Source: Pseudomonas sp. 8O | GTDB taxonomy: Bacteria; Pseudomonadota; Gammaproteobacteria; Pseudomonadales; Pseudomonadaceae | NCBI RefSeq assembly: GCF_902506495.1 | Contig: NZ_LR733264.1 | Span: 1,415,312-1,479,311, forward strand | DNA: 64,000 nt | Direction of reading: 5' to 3' | In this document: positions 37,567-50,845 of the stretch, piece after piece | Position numbering within the stretch: position 1 is the first letter of the stretch | How the letters are laid out: each line of letters begins with the position of its first letter | Notes under the pieces: generated by a model | Told to the model about the DNA's origin: nothing | The model's input: the letters and a program-made list of their open reading frames with translations, nothing else | Database searches by the model: none | Translations under genes and position numbers: made by a program

Positions 37567-37669
37567 GTCCTTTTCGGGGCGCCTTGTGCGCCCTCAGATT
37601 TGCCCCGTTGCGCTTAATCTCCGGCGGTTGCAGACTGCTGCAACGACCCACTGTGCCGAGCTTAGCGCC

Positions 37670-37897
37670 ATGCTTGAACTGCGCCCCAATTGCGAGAACT
37701 GCGACTGCGATCTGCCTGCAGCCAGTGTTGACGCCTTGATCTGCTCCTTCGAGTGCACCTTCTGCCGCTCCTGTGCAGAATCCGTGCTGGCGCTACGCTG
37801 CCCGAACTGCGGCGGTGAACTGGTAAAGCGCCCGATTCGCCCTGCTGAAAAGCTCGAGCGTTTCCCAGCCTCCAGCAAACGTGTGCTCAAAGCCTGA
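37670..37897 (+). CDS. DUF1272 zinc-ribbon-like protein
   Basis: This 75-residue protein is rich in paired cysteines: LRPNCENCDCDLP, then FECTFCRSCAESVL and RCPNCGGEL. This is the DUF1272 pattern, a small domain probably binding one or two zinc ions; its function is unknown. The start at 37670 (MLELRPNCENC) is the usual family start; the frame is also open upstream. It ends at a strong terminator shared with nfuA. Confidence 0.87.
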   Translation: MLELRPNCENCDCDLPAASVDALICSFECTFCRSCAESVLALRCPNCGGELVKRPIRPAEKLERFPASSKRVLKA

Positions 37898-37901
37898 AAT
37901 A

Positions 37902-37931
37902 AAAAAGGGGCGACCTTGGTCGCCCCTTTTT
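37902..37931. terminator. Bidirectional terminator, DUF1272 / nfuA
   Basis: A 14-bp stem (AAAAAGGGGCGACC with its complement) around a TT loop has A and T runs on either side, so it works in both directions. Confidence 0.9.
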
Positions 37932-37947
37932 CATGTGCATGGGCTTA

Positions 37948-38532
37948 TCAGTAGTAAGCGTTCTCGCGATTGCTGTGGTCGGTCACGTCACGCACACCCT
38001 TGAGCTCCGGAATGCGCTCGAGCAGGGTTTTCTCGATGCCTTCCTTGAGGGTGTAGTCGGCCTGACCACAACCTTGGCAACCGCCTCCGAACTGCAGGAC
38101 GGCGATGCCCTCCTCGACCACGTCGATCAGCGTCACCTGGCCGCCGTGGCTGGCCAGGCCAGGGTTGATCTCGGTCTGCAGGTAGTAGTTGATTCGTTCG
38201 TTGAGCGGGCTGTCTTCGTTGACCATCGGCACCTTGGCGTTCGGCGCCTTGATGGTCAGTTGGCCGCCCATACGATCGGTGGCGTAGTCGACGACTGCGT
38301 CTTCCAGGAAAGGCTCGCTGACACCATCGATCCAGGCGGTGAAACTGGCCAGGCCGACGGCGTTGTCTTCAGGCTTCTGCTCACCCGGCTTGCAGTAGGC
38401 AATGCAGGTTTCCGCGTAAGGCGTACCTGGCTGGGTGATGAAAACTCGGATGCCGATACCCGGCGTGTCCTGCTTGCTCAGCAGCTCGGCCAGGTAATCT
38501 TCGGCAGCTTGGGTAATGATGATGGCGCTCAT
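37948..38532 (-). CDS. nfuA: Fe/S biogenesis protein NfuA
   Basis: This 194-residue carrier delivers [4Fe-4S] clusters to client enzymes. The N-terminal part is the degenerate A-type (IscA-like) domain ([20 protein letters not shown]), and the C-terminal Nfu domain has the cluster-binding CxxC in [26 protein letters not shown] before the ATG at 38532 ([10 protein letters not shown]) sets the start. A single gene, convergent with DUF1272. Size matches NfuA of pseudomonads and E. coli (191). Confidence 0.96.
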   Translation of the reverse strand: MSAIIITQAAEDYLAELLSKQDTPGIGIRVFITQPGTPYAETCIAYCKPGEQKPEDNAVGLASFTAWIDGVSEPFLEDAVVDYATDRMGGQLTIKAPNAKVPMVNEDSPLNERINYYLQTEINPGLASHGGQVTLIDVVEEGIAVLQFGGGCQGCGQADYTLKEGIEKTLLERIPELKGVRDVTDHSNRENAYY

Positions 38533-38642
38533 GGCAACTCCTCGCGAACATGGGCGCAGTGTACGCCAGAGCGCCGCCCGGTTAAAGCCCAACTAAATTA
38601 GTAGGAATTGATCGCAGCCATAGCCGCCATGTGACAAGCAAT

Positions 38643-38669
38643 CCGGAGCGCACTTCACATGCGCTCCGG
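38643..38669 (-). terminator. Hairpin after cti
   Basis: A perfect 9-bp stem CCGGAGCGC/GCGCTCCGG lies 8 bases beyond the cti stop codon on the - strand. The T run is weak. Confidence 0.6.
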
Positions 38670-38677
38670 TGATGCGC

Positions 38678-40954
38678 TCAGAGGTTCTGGTAGCGGTTCA
38701 TGTCCAGCACGCCCGCCTCCAACGGTTGGGTTTCGCGAATATGCTCGGCGATATCATGGAAATAGCGCCAAAACTCGGGATGACTACGCCGTACGCCCCA
38801 GCGCTCGACGAGACGCTCGAAGGATTTTGCGTCGCTGACGCCCTCCATCTGCTTGACAAAGGCATCCACCTCGCCCGCTTTGACCGTGAACAGGAAATTC
38901 GGATAACTGCTCAGCACTTCCGGGTAGATGGTCAGGGTGTCCAGGCGCGGCTGATAGCGCAGCTCCTCTCCCAGCATGAACGCCACGTTGCTGTGTGCGC
39001 GGTTGCGCAGCAGGCTGTAGATCTCACGCGAACCATCGCTCAGCTCCACCCGCAGCATCGTCGCTTCTGGCAGTTGATCGATCACCCGCAAGCCGCCCGC
39101 CGGACGACTGGCCAGGCGCGCCAACGTCTGCTCGACATCTTGCAGCTCCCTGGGCAAACCGTCGCGATAACACTGCGCGCCCGTGCAGCGGTTGATCGGG
39201 TCAGGACGCGCGTTGAGTTTGCCGTAGCGCTGCAGCAGCTGTTCGGCGAACTGCTTCTTCGGATCGTCACCGGTCAGGCCAATGGCGCTCGGTGAACGAT
39301 GATCGACCGAGGTGTAGTCCAGCAGCATCTTCAACTTGCCGCTGTTCTGATACCAGTCATCCAGGTAAGCCTCACGAGAACGCGCTGGCAGCAGGCGCAG
39401 GAAGTTCACCTCGGCACCATTGCGGATCAGATCGAAATACAACCGCGTCTGCGCCTGGTGCGAGACGTTGCCGAATACGTCGAAGTTGACCACCAGTTGG
39501 TAGTAGGTGCGCTCCAGCAGCGGGTAATCCATCCACCAGAGGGTCTGCGGAATCTCGCCGAGCAGGCCTTTGCGCACCGAGGCACTGTCGTGCTGACGGA
39601 AGATCGACAGCAGCGCGTTGTCGTTGCCGCTCCAGATATGCGCCCAGTCTGCAGGAGGGGCGTCGGCGTAAGCGTCCTTGCGTAGGTTCTCGTAATCGTT
39701 GCGCTTGTCGCGATAGTTGCGCCACAGGCCCAGCAGATCGCCGATATCGTCGAACTGGCCGGGCATGGCCAACAGCGGCGTGGCCTCGCGCTGGTAATTG
39801 GCATCGGTGATGTAGAGATCGTGCTCCGGCGCCTGGAACACGGCCCAGAAGTTGTCGCGAATCACGTCAGTGGCGATCTGCCCGCGGCACACCGGACCAC
39901 GGATGAAGGTGCGCACGAAGTATTCGGCGTTATCCAGCATGAACTGGTAACGCGCTCGCGCCGGAATCGCGGCGAAGGTTTCGAAGGGGTTGGCGCGACG
40001 TTGTGCGCCGTAACCCGGTACAGCGTCCAGCGCCCAATCTTCGCCGAAGAACAGCTCCTTGACCCGCGCCAGCTTGGCGTCACCCAAAGGATAGGTGATG
40101 TGCGTCTTGTGCACGATCACGCCTTGGATCGGCCACAGCCGGTAGTAGAACTCAGTGCCCGGATCGTCGTTGGGGCGGCGCGTGGCGATCGGATCGATGG
40201 GTTTGCCGCTGGGGGTGCGCGAACGGACCATCTGGAAGAAGTGCCCGGACTCACCGCCCTCGAAGTGCAGATGCGCGAGGAACAAATGCTCGTACAGCCA
40301 GCGCGACACCAGATCCTGCCGCGCACCGGGCGCATTCATGAAGCTTTCCCACTGCTCCACCTGGCGCAACTCGACCGCGCTTGGTGTGAGCGCCAGCTCG
40401 GCGACCGGCGCGCCCTGCGCCAGCCACTGCTCCAGGGTGGTGTACTCGTCATCGTTCAGACCCGTCACGGCGAACGGCATACCGCCATGGGGATTCTTCT
40501 GTGCGTAGGCGGCGAACTCACCCGGCAATGAACAGCTGTTGCTGCGGGTGATGGCAATATCGAGATTGTCCGGGAGCCTGGCATTGGGCTCCAATGGCTG
40601 ACTGCGACCCAGCTCCAACATGCGCTTGATCAGCGCAGCCTGGCCGTTCTCGCCATCGAGCACCGAATGAAAGTCGCGCTGGCGCCAGGCGGCCTCGCCC
40701 TGTGCATCCAGATAAAGCCGAGTGGTCGCTTGCGCCTGGCTGCGTGTGCCGTCGTACACCGGCTGCTTGCTGGCGCCGCGCGCGATGCCTTCGCCACTGC
40801 CCAGATTGAGCTGACACGGCGCGTCATAGCAGGTATGGCAGGCCACACATTTGTGGGTAAGGATCGGTTGGACGTCGTCGATATAGGAAATCGCTTCCGC
40901 TCGGGCCAGGCCGGCTGCGAAAGAAAGAAGAAACAGAGCAGCGGGCTTGAGCAT
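38678..40954 (-). CDS. cti: Fatty acid cis/trans isomerase Cti
   Basis: This 758-residue periplasmic heme protein converts cis- to trans-unsaturated fatty acids in membrane phospholipids, a fast response to solvents, heat and heavy metals. A signal peptide (FLLSFAAGLARAEA) is followed by the single c-type heme motif CVACH (36-40). The long body with HKTHITYPLGDAKLARVKEL and YFVRTFIRGPVCRGQIATDV is characteristic. The ATG at 40954 (MLKPAALF) is used; a GTG lies two codons upstream. It is divergent from metH, the arrangement known in P. putida. Activity is thought to be controlled by membrane state more than by transcription. Confidence 0.95.
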   Translation of the reverse strand: MLKPAALFLLSFAAGLARAEAISYIDDVQPILTHKCVACHTCYDAPCQLNLGSGEGIARGASKQPVYDGTRSQAQATTRLYLDAQGEAAWRQRDFHSVLDGENGQAALIKRMLELGRSQPLEPNARLPDNLDIAITRSNSCSLPGEFAAYAQKNPHGGMPFAVTGLNDDEYTTLEQWLAQGAPVAELALTPSAVELRQVEQWESFMNAPGARQDLVSRWLYEHLFLAHLHFEGGESGHFFQMVRSRTPSGKPIDPIATRRPNDDPGTEFYYRLWPIQGVIVHKTHITYPLGDAKLARVKELFFGEDWALDAVPGYGAQRRANPFETFAAIPARARYQFMLDNAEYFVRTFIRGPVCRGQIATDVIRDNFWAVFQAPEHDLYITDANYQREATPLLAMPGQFDDIGDLLGLWRNYRDKRNDYENLRKDAYADAPPADWAHIWSGNDNALLSIFRQHDSASVRKGLLGEIPQTLWWMDYPLLERTYYQLVVNFDVFGNVSHQAQTRLYFDLIRNGAEVNFLRLLPARSREAYLDDWYQNSGKLKMLLDYTSVDHRSPSAIGLTGDDPKKQFAEQLLQRYGKLNARPDPINRCTGAQCYRDGLPRELQDVEQTLARLASRPAGGLRVIDQLPEATMLRVELSDGSREIYSLLRNRAHSNVAFMLGEELRYQPRLDTLTIYPEVLSSYPNFLFTVKAGEVDAFVKQMEGVSDAKSFERLVERWGVRRSHPEFWRYFHDIAEHIRETQPLEAGVLDMNRYQNL

Positions 40955-41011
40955 GACCACGTCCTTGATTGCGATGCTGGCAATTCTAACGAGACGCCGC
41001 TCCTAGCAACA

Positions 41012-41024
41012 TGAATGAAATTCA
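41012..41024. promoter_or_regulatory. MetR box between cti and metH
   Basis: TGAATGAAATTCA matches the MetR consensus TGAA-N5-TTCA exactly. It lies 83 bases before the metH start, as expected for a LysR-type activator using homocysteine as co-effector. Confidence 0.75.
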
Positions 41025-41106
41025 TGGAAAGCCCAGACACGCTCCAGAACCCTGCAGCTTTGCTATCATCGCGCCCCTCTGTTTTCGCTTTGCTCAGGTA
41101 GTACTC

Positions 41107-44806
<3,700 letters not shown>

Positions 44807-44817
<11 letters not shown>

Positions 44818-45102
44818 CACGCCGGTGACGCTGGATACGCGCCAATCCGTCTGCCGCGAAAAGCTGATCGAGCACTTGTTCATCGGCGAGCTGCTTGAGC
44901 TGTACTGGCTCAGGCAGGCGGCGCCCCCGGAGAACCACTGCCAGATCTGACGATCTGCAAAGTCGCCAGACACAGCAAAGGCAATGCCCAGGATCACAAG
45001 GCCGAACGCGTCAACCTCCGCGTCGTGACGCGCTCGCGCGTCAAAAGACGGGAATCGATCGAGGCGCTGTATGGCGCCTTGTTCGGCAGCGACGCTTGTT
45101 AA
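44807..45102 (+). pseudogene. Decayed gene remnant after metH
   Basis: Two pieces in different frames look like the ends of one protein. From ATG 44807: [16 protein letters not shown]..., with EKLIEHLFIGELL, stopping at 44950. From about 44899 in another frame: GGAPGEPLPDL, then ARHSKGNAQDHKAERVNLR, ending at TAA 45100-45102 after ESIEALYGALFG. Both pieces read as real protein, whereas the junction between 44899 and 44950 does not. The simplest reading is a gene of perhaps 150 codons that lost its middle and its frame. I recall small nuclease-like hypothetical proteins with similar ends, but cannot confirm. The stop overlaps that of the convergent DUF1883 gene (shared TTAA). Confidence 0.5.
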
Positions 45103-45398
45103 ATACCTTCGCGCCGCTGGCGCTTGAAGGTGATGCTGTATTCGAGCTGCGGCTTGCGCGTCACGCTCACCGCTTTACGGCTCACGGTATCCAGCGTGAT
45201 GTTCCAGAAACCACTGGAGGGCACACGGATCTTCGCCGGGAACTTGATGAAGGCACCGCCGTGATAACTGTGACGGCCACGGTTCCTGAAGGCGCGAAAG
45301 TTGGCATCGTTCATCAGGCGGATGTTGCAGGGCTGCGAACATTGGATGACCACCAGATCGCCCTCTTCCAGATGCTCGCGTTGATGGATGAATTTCAT
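45099..45398 (-). CDS. DUF1883 protein
   Basis: This is a 99-residue soluble protein. MKFIHQREHLEEGDLVVIQC, IRLMNDANFRAFRNRGRHSY and GFWNITLDTVSRKAVSVT match the DUF1883 family as I know it; members occur alone or fused to TIR or other signalling domains, and the function is unknown. The start at 45398 (MKF) is chosen from the family pattern; the longer frame to 45464 has an atypical prefix. Basic C-terminus (TFKRQRREGI). Convergent with and touching the metH-linked gene remnant. Confidence 0.8.
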   Translation of the reverse strand: MKFIHQREHLEEGDLVVIQCSQPCNIRLMNDANFRAFRNRGRHSYHGGAFIKFPAKIRVPSSGFWNITLDTVSRKAVSVTRKPQLEYSITFKRQRREGI

Positions 45399-45537
45399 CG
45401 TTTTCGGACTCGGTGGTGAAACGGGGGCGCAATATTGCCGCAAGCGGCCCGGCACCGCCAGCACAGCTGACGACTCGCTTGCAGCAAAGGCTCGCGCTAC
45501 CTAGGATGCGCGCCCAACACTGCCATTTGCTGCTGCC

Positions 45538-46563
45538 ATGAAAGTCGTGCTCGACCGCATCCCTACGTTGATCGCCCTGCTGCGCCGTTACCCAGGCCTG
45601 GTGGCCCTGTTCGGCTTCTGCTCGGGCGTGGCCAGTTTTCTCCTGGTCGACCGCCAGGCGCATCTGGCCAAGGTGTTGGGCGTGGTACTGCTGGTCAGTT
45701 GGGTCTGGTTGATTCTGGAGAACCTGCTGCGCGAACGCATTGCCCGGCGCTTCGGCTTCGAACTGCCGCTGCCACTGCTACGCTACGGCACGCAGATGAT
45801 CCACCAGGAAAGCCTGTTCTTCGTTTTGCCGTTCTTCTTCATCACCACCACCTGGAACAGCGGGCAGTTGCTGTTCAGCGGCCTGCTGGCGATCGCCGCA
45901 CTGGCCTCGATCACCGACCCGATCTACTACCGCTGGCTGGCGCCGCGCCGCTGGCTGCTGTTGATCTTTCACAGCCTGGCGCTGTTCGCGGTGATGCTCA
46001 CCGCGCTGCCGATCATCTTTCACCTCAGCACCCCACAGAGCTACCGCATCGCCCTGCTGGTCGCCACGGTGCTGGCGCTACCGAGCCTGCCCGGTCTGAT
46101 CGGCTTCGCTGGCTGGCGACGCATTGTGCTGTTGGCCGCTCTGCCTCTGGCGATGGCCAGCGCTGGCTGGATGGCGCGGGGCTGGGTGCCCCCGGCGACA
46201 CTGTGGCTGACCGAGGTGGCGATCAGCGATCACTTCGATGGCGCGCAACGCACGCCTGGCGAAAGCCTGCAACAGATCAGCCCGGAACGACTACGCGTCG
46301 ACGGACTCTACGCCTACACCTCGATCAACGCGCCACGCGGCCTGAACGAGCGCATCTACCACGTCTGGCAACACAACGGCCAGGAAGTCGACCGCATTGC
46401 GCTGGACATCAACGGCGGGCGCAAGGAGGGCTATCGCGCCTGGACGCACAAACTCAACTTTCCGGCCTCGCCCGAAGGCCGCTGGCAGGTGCGGGTCGTC
46501 ACTGAAGCCGGGCAGATGATCGGCGTTCTGCGCTTCGACGTGGTCGCTCCCACGGCCAAGTGA
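45538..46563 (+). CDS. DUF5924/DUF2914 membrane protein
   Basis: This 341-residue protein has seven or eight N-terminal membrane helices (about residues 15-225; VALFGFCSGVASFLLV, VVLLVSWVWLILENLL) and a C-terminal soluble domain of ~110 residues (LTEVAISDHFDGAQRTPGES, NERIYHVWQHNGQEVDRIAL, RKEGYRAWTHKLNFP) that matches the DUF2914 beta-sandwich. Function unknown. It lies 15 bases upstream of the RlmN-like gene on the same strand, so the two probably share a transcript. Confidence 0.82.
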   Translation: MKVVLDRIPTLIALLRRYPGLVALFGFCSGVASFLLVDRQAHLAKVLGVVLLVSWVWLILENLLRERIARRFGFELPLPLLRYGTQMIHQESLFFVLPFFFITTTWNSGQLLFSGLLAIAALASITDPIYYRWLAPRRWLLLIFHSLALFAVMLTALPIIFHLSTPQSYRIALLVATVLALPSLPGLIGFAGWRRIVLLAALPLAMASAGWMARGWVPPATLWLTEVAISDHFDGAQRTPGESLQQISPERLRVDGLYAYTSINAPRGLNERIYHVWQHNGQEVDRIALDINGGRKEGYRAWTHKLNFPASPEGRWQVRVVTEAGQMIGVLRFDVVAPTAK

Positions 46564-46578
46564 TAGCATTCGCGCCCC

Positions 46579-47619
46579 ATGCAGCTCACCGAACTCAACC
46601 AACGCCTCGCCGACCTTGGCGCCAAACCCCAGCATATCGGGCGCATTACCCGTGCCTGGCTGCAAGGCAAGGCCCTGGATACCGGTACCAAGCACCAGAA
46701 GACCGAGAACTTTCTGCCACTGACGGTACGTGAAGGACTGCCAGCCATCGCCAGCGAACTCGACGCACTGGCCCGGCTGCGCTCCGAGCACCCTGGCGCC
46801 GATGGCTCGGCACGCCTGCTGGTGGAGTTGGCCGACAAACAGATGGTGGAAAGCGTACTGCTGCCGCGCGATGGCCTGTGCATCTCCAGCCAGGTGGGCT
46901 GTGCCGTGGCCTGCGTGTTCTGCATGACCGGCAAGAGCGGCCTGCTGCGCCAGCTCAGCAGCGCCGAAATGGTCGCCCAGGTCGCCCTGGGCAGGCGCTT
47001 TCGTCCGGTGAAGAAAGTGGTGTTCATGGGCATGGGCGAGCCGGCGCACAACCTCGACAACGTGCTGGAAGCCATCGACCTGCTCGGCACCGAGGGCGGC
47101 ATTGGTCAGCGCAATCTGGTGTTCTCCACCGTTGGTGACCCGCGAGTGTTCGAGCGCCTGCCCAAGCAACGCGTGCGCCCTGCCCTGGCGCTGTCATTGC
47201 ATACCACTGACGCCGAACTGCGCCAGCGCCTGCTGCCCAAGGCGCCGCGCATCGATCCCGAAGAGCTGGTGGAACTGGGCGAAGCCTACGCGCGCACCAT
47301 CGACTACCCGATCCAGTACCAGTGGACCCTGCTCAAGGGCATCAACGACAGCCAGGAAGAAATGGACAACATCCTGCGTCTGTTCAAGGGCAAGTTCGCC
47401 GTGCTCAACCTGATCCCCTACAACAGCCTGGAAGCCGACGACTACCAGCGTCCCGACGGCGAGCGCATCGTCGAGATGGTGCGTTATCTGCACAGCCGTG
47501 GCGTTCTGACCAAGGTGCGCAACTCGGCCGGCCAGGATGTCGACGGCGGTTGCGGCCAACTGCGCGCCCGCGCAGTGGATGTGGTCAATACCAGTCGCTT
47601 GCACAGAAAGCGCGGCTGA
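46579..47619 (+). CDS. RlmN/Cfr-family radical SAM RNA methyltransferase paralog
   Basis: This 346-residue radical SAM enzyme is expected to methylate adenine in RNA. The cluster cysteines are in VGCAVACVFCMTG (CxxxCxxC), the upstream catalytic Cys is in GLCISSQVGC, and the C-terminal catalytic Cys is in DVDGGCGQLRAR. GMGEPAHNLDNVLEAIDLL is the SAM-binding GGE-like region. All RlmN/Cfr catalytic residues are therefore present. The orthodox RlmN of pseudomonads is normally in another neighbourhood (near ndk/pilF/isc), so this is probably a second family member whose target is unknown. It is shorter than E. coli RlmN (384). Confidence 0.87.
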   Translation: MQLTELNQRLADLGAKPQHIGRITRAWLQGKALDTGTKHQKTENFLPLTVREGLPAIASELDALARLRSEHPGADGSARLLVELADKQMVESVLLPRDGLCISSQVGCAVACVFCMTGKSGLLRQLSSAEMVAQVALGRRFRPVKKVVFMGMGEPAHNLDNVLEAIDLLGTEGGIGQRNLVFSTVGDPRVFERLPKQRVRPALALSLHTTDAELRQRLLPKAPRIDPEELVELGEAYARTIDYPIQYQWTLLKGINDSQEEMDNILRLFKGKFAVLNLIPYNSLEADDYQRPDGERIVEMVRYLHSRGVLTKVRNSAGQDVDGGCGQLRARAVDVVNTSRLHRKRG

Positions 47620-47766
47620 GGCTCAAGAACGGCACCTGAGAGCCGATACAAGCGCATACAGAGAGACCACACGTCAAGCAGGCAAAACGCCAGCACTGTA
47701 CTAGGTTTGCAAAGAACCGCATTGCATGGATGCAGCCCCGTCGTTTTGGCGCCCAGGAGCCCATTC

Positions 47767-49650
47767 ATGAAAATCGCCCACAAGGTCGGTATCGCCGCCG
47801 CTACCGTGCTGTTCCTCACCACCAGCCTGCTGTCGCTCTCCCAGGTCAGCCAGGTTCGCGACACCCTGCGCAGCCAGGTCGAATCGAGCATTGCCGAATC
47901 GAGTAATGCCCTGGCCAGGCAGATCGAGAACTGGCTCAACGCCAAACTGCGTCTGATTGACCTGATGTCGCAAACCATCGACAGCAGCTACAGCCCGCAG
48001 GAAAACCAGCGCGTATTCGATGCGCCACTGCTCAAGAACGAGTTCATTCTGGTCTTCGGCGCGCTGGAAGCGGACGGCAAGCCAATCAAGAACAGCGACG
48101 ACTGGAAACCCAGCGCTGACTGGGACGGACGCAAGCGCCCCTGGTACGCGACCGGCAAGGCTGGCAACCAGGCAGTGCTGACCGAACCCTACGTCGACTC
48201 CACCACCAATGAAATCCTCATTTCCGCCGTGGCCCGGATCAGCGACGCCGGCCGGTTCCTCGGCGTGTTCGGTGGCGATATCCGCCTGCAATCGGTCGCC
48301 GATGCAGTCAACACCCTGGACTTCAACGGTGCCGGCTACGCCTTCCTGCTCAGTCGCTCGGGCAATATCATTTCCCACCCCAATGCCGAGTACAACGGCA
48401 AGTCCTACAGCGACCTGTTCGACGGCCAGAGTCCGGCGCTGGGCAAGGAACTGCGCGAAGTCGAAGCCGGTGGCAAGAATCTGCTGGTCTCCTTCACCCC
48501 GCTACCCAACCTGCGCGGCATGGACTGGTATATCGGCGTGGTGCTGGACGAGAGCGTGGTGATGGCCGAAGCCAACCGCCTGACCTGGCTGGCCGTGGTC
48601 GGCACCGTGGTCGGCGTCGCCATCAGCCTGGTGGTGCTGGGCCTGTTGATGAACAGCCTGCTCAAGCCGCTGAGCCTGCTCAGTACCTCGTTGCGTGAGA
48701 TCAACAGCGGCGAAGGTGACCTGACGCGCCGCCTGGCGATCACCAGCAATGACGAGATCGGCGAGCTGTCGCAAGAGTTCAACCGCTTCCTGCAGACCCT
48801 GCAGACCTTGATTGGCGACGTCATGGGCAGCTCGCACCAGGTCCGCGAAAGTACGGCCCTGACTTCAAACGAGTCGGAGCAGGCCGCCCGCCGCCTGCAG
48901 GAACAGCTGCAGGAACTGGATCAGCTGGCCACCGCCATGCAGGAAATGGCCTCCACTGCCGAAGAGGTGGCGCGTAACGCTCAGGCTGCAGCCCAGGCTG
49001 CCGTTGCCGCCAACGAAGAAACCGAGAATGGCGTGCGCGTGGTCTCGCAATCGAGTTCGGCGATTCGCCATCTGGCCAACGAGATGGACGAAACCAGCCA
49101 CGCGATCAACGAACTGGCCAAGCTCAGCCACAACATCGAGTCGATCCTGCAGGTGATCACCAGCATCGCCGAACAGACCAATCTGCTGGCACTGAACGCC
49201 GCTATCGAAGCAGCGCGCGCCGGAGAGTCAGGCCGTGGCTTTGCCGTGGTGGCCGACGAGGTGCGCTCGCTGGCTTCGCGCACCCAGCAAGCCACCCAGG
49301 AAATCCGCCAGATGATCGATCAGCTGCAAGGCGGTGTACGCCAGGCCGAAAGCCGCATGCAACAGAGCCGCGACACGGCCAGCAAGACCGCTGAGGACGC
49401 TGGCGCGGCCAACGATATGCTCGGCCGTATCCGTGAGGCGATCACCCGCATCAACGACATGAACCTGCAGATCGCCACGGCGGCCGAAGAACAGAGCGCC
49501 ACCACCGAGGAGATCAACCGCAACACCACCAACATTCGTGATATCAGCCACGAACTGGCCGGCGGCGCCGAGCAGCAGGTGCGCCAGTGCGCCTCGATGG
49601 TGGATCAGGTTGGGCAGCAGGATCGCCTGCTTGGTCGCTTCAAGGTCTGA
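47767..49650 (+). CDS. Methyl-accepting chemotaxis protein with dCache domain
   Basis: This 627-residue chemoreceptor has a first membrane helix ([18 protein letters not shown]), a periplasmic double-Cache domain (about 30-280), a second helix ([20 protein letters not shown]), HAMP and the signalling hairpin ([20 protein letters not shown]). The membrane-distal Cache shows [12 protein letters not shown] ... EPYVDSTT, which follows the amino-acid-binding dCache_1AA motif of PctA/PctB-type receptors, with Trp in place of the first Tyr. Amino-acid chemotaxis is therefore likely. The ATG at 47767 (MKIAHKVG) is used. It ends at a strong terminator. Confidence 0.93.
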   Translation: MKIAHKVGIAAATVLFLTTSLLSLSQVSQVRDTLRSQVESSIAESSNALARQIENWLNAKLRLIDLMSQTIDSSYSPQENQRVFDAPLLKNEFILVFGALEADGKPIKNSDDWKPSADWDGRKRPWYATGKAGNQAVLTEPYVDSTTNEILISAVARISDAGRFLGVFGGDIRLQSVADAVNTLDFNGAGYAFLLSRSGNIISHPNAEYNGKSYSDLFDGQSPALGKELREVEAGGKNLLVSFTPLPNLRGMDWYIGVVLDESVVMAEANRLTWLAVVGTVVGVAISLVVLGLLMNSLLKPLSLLSTSLREINSGEGDLTRRLAITSNDEIGELSQEFNRFLQTLQTLIGDVMGSSHQVRESTALTSNESEQAARRLQEQLQELDQLATAMQEMASTAEEVARNAQAAAQAAVAANEETENGVRVVSQSSSAIRHLANEMDETSHAINELAKLSHNIESILQVITSIAEQTNLLALNAAIEAARAGESGRGFAVVADEVRSLASRTQQATQEIRQMIDQLQGGVRQAESRMQQSRDTASKTAEDAGAANDMLGRIREAITRINDMNLQIATAAEEQSATTEEINRNTTNIRDISHELAGGAEQQVRQCASMVDQVGQQDRLLGRFKV

Positions 49651-49676
49651 ACCATGAGCGATTGAATGACGCACAG

Positions 49677-49705
49677 GAAAAGCCCCGGCATGCCGGGGCT
49701 TTTTT
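49677..49705. terminator. Terminator, chemoreceptor / polyamine cluster
   Basis: AGCCCCGGCATGCCGGGGCT forms a perfect stem, flanked by AAA and six Ts. It serves the chemoreceptor and, on the other strand, the PotF-like gene. Confidence 0.9.
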
Positions 49706-49719
49706 CATCGAGTAGACGC

Positions 49720-50796
49720 TCAGACGCCGCTCTTGACCTTGCTCCAGATGCGCGTGCGCACCCGGTCGATCTTCAGCGGCATGGCCTCCAGGGTGTACAG
49801 CTTGTCCATCACCGACTCCGGCGGATATACGGTCGGGTCCGCCTTCAGCGCCGGGTCGACCAGAGCGCTGGCCTTGGCATTGCCGTTGGCGTACTTCACG
49901 TGATTGCTGATGGCAGCCATCACCTCGGGCTGCAGCAGGTCGTTCATGAAGGCGTAAGCGCCCTCCTCGTTGCTGGCATCGACCGGCATGGCCACCATGT
50001 CGAACCAGATCGGCGCACCTTCCTTGGGAATCTCGTACTGGATCTTCACGCCGTTGCCCGCTTCCGTAGCCCGCGCACCGGCCTGCATGATGTCGCCGGA
50101 GAAGCCCACGGCCATGCAGATCTCTCCGTTGGCCAGATCGCCGACGTACTTGGAGGAATGGAAATAACGCACGTTCTTGCGCATCTCCATCAGCAACGCC
50201 TCGGCGCGCTTGTAGTCCTCGGGGTTCTTGCTGTGGTGTGGCAGGCCCAGGTGATGCAGGGCGATTGGCAGCATTTCCGGGCCGTTGTCGAGGATCGCGA
50301 CGCCACACTCGTTGAGTTTGGCCAGCTTGGCTGGGTCGAACAGTACGTCCCAGCTGTCCATCTTCGCGTCATCGCCCAGCACTGCGCGCACCTTGTCGAC
50401 GTTGTAGCCGATACCGGTGCTGCCCCACAGATAGGGGAAGCCGTGCTCGTTGCCCGGATCGTTCACTTCCAGCGTCTTCATCAGCACCGGGTTGAGATTG
50501 TTCCAGTTCGGCAGCTTGCTGCGGTCGAGCTTCTTCAACGCACCGCCCTGAATCTGCCGGGCCATGAAATGGTTGGAGGGAAAGACCACGTCGTAGCCTG
50601 AACGGCCGGCCATCAGCTTGGCGTCCAGGGTCTCGTTGCTGTCGTAGACATCGTAATGGGTGCCCAGGCCGCTGCTCTTTTCGAACTGCTTGAGGGTGTC
50701 CGGGGCGATGTAGTCGGTCCAGTTGTAGATGCGCACGCTATCAGCGGCATGAGCGGTGCCAGCCAGGATCAGGCACGGCAGGAGTTTCTTCAGCAT
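49720..50796 (-). CDS. PotF/SpuD-like polyamine ABC transporter binding protein
   Basis: This 358-residue periplasmic protein has a signal peptide cleaved after LAGTAHA. SVRIYNWTDYIAPDTLKQFE at the mature N-terminus and GYDVVFPSNHFMARQI, FPYLWGSTGIGYN are typical of putrescine/spermidine receptors. It is the last gene of a cluster with an oxidase and a cupin. No membrane or ATPase subunits are nearby, so it must use a transporter encoded elsewhere, or act as a ligand sensor. Specificity (putrescine, spermidine or a derivative) cannot be read. Confidence 0.9.
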   Translation of the reverse strand: MLKKLLPCLILAGTAHAADSVRIYNWTDYIAPDTLKQFEKSSGLGTHYDVYDSNETLDAKLMAGRSGYDVVFPSNHFMARQIQGGALKKLDRSKLPNWNNLNPVLMKTLEVNDPGNEHGFPYLWGSTGIGYNVDKVRAVLGDDAKMDSWDVLFDPAKLAKLNECGVAILDNGPEMLPIALHHLGLPHHSKNPEDYKRAEALLMEMRKNVRYFHSSKYVGDLANGEICMAVGFSGDIMQAGARATEAGNGVKIQYEIPKEGAPIWFDMVAMPVDASNEEGAYAFMNDLLQPEVMAAISNHVKYANGNAKASALVDPALKADPTVYPPESVMDKLYTLEAMPLKIDRVRTRIWSKVKSGV

Positions 50797-50845
50797 GGGA
50801 TACCTCGTGAGTTGTTGTTCTAGGCAGTACTGAAAAGGTGCTGAC

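Noticed and set aside
40955..41106. Cobalamin or S-adenosylhomocysteine riboswitch before metH.
   Set aside because: The leader is too short and lacks the conserved B12-box or SAH cores; only the MetR box is visible.
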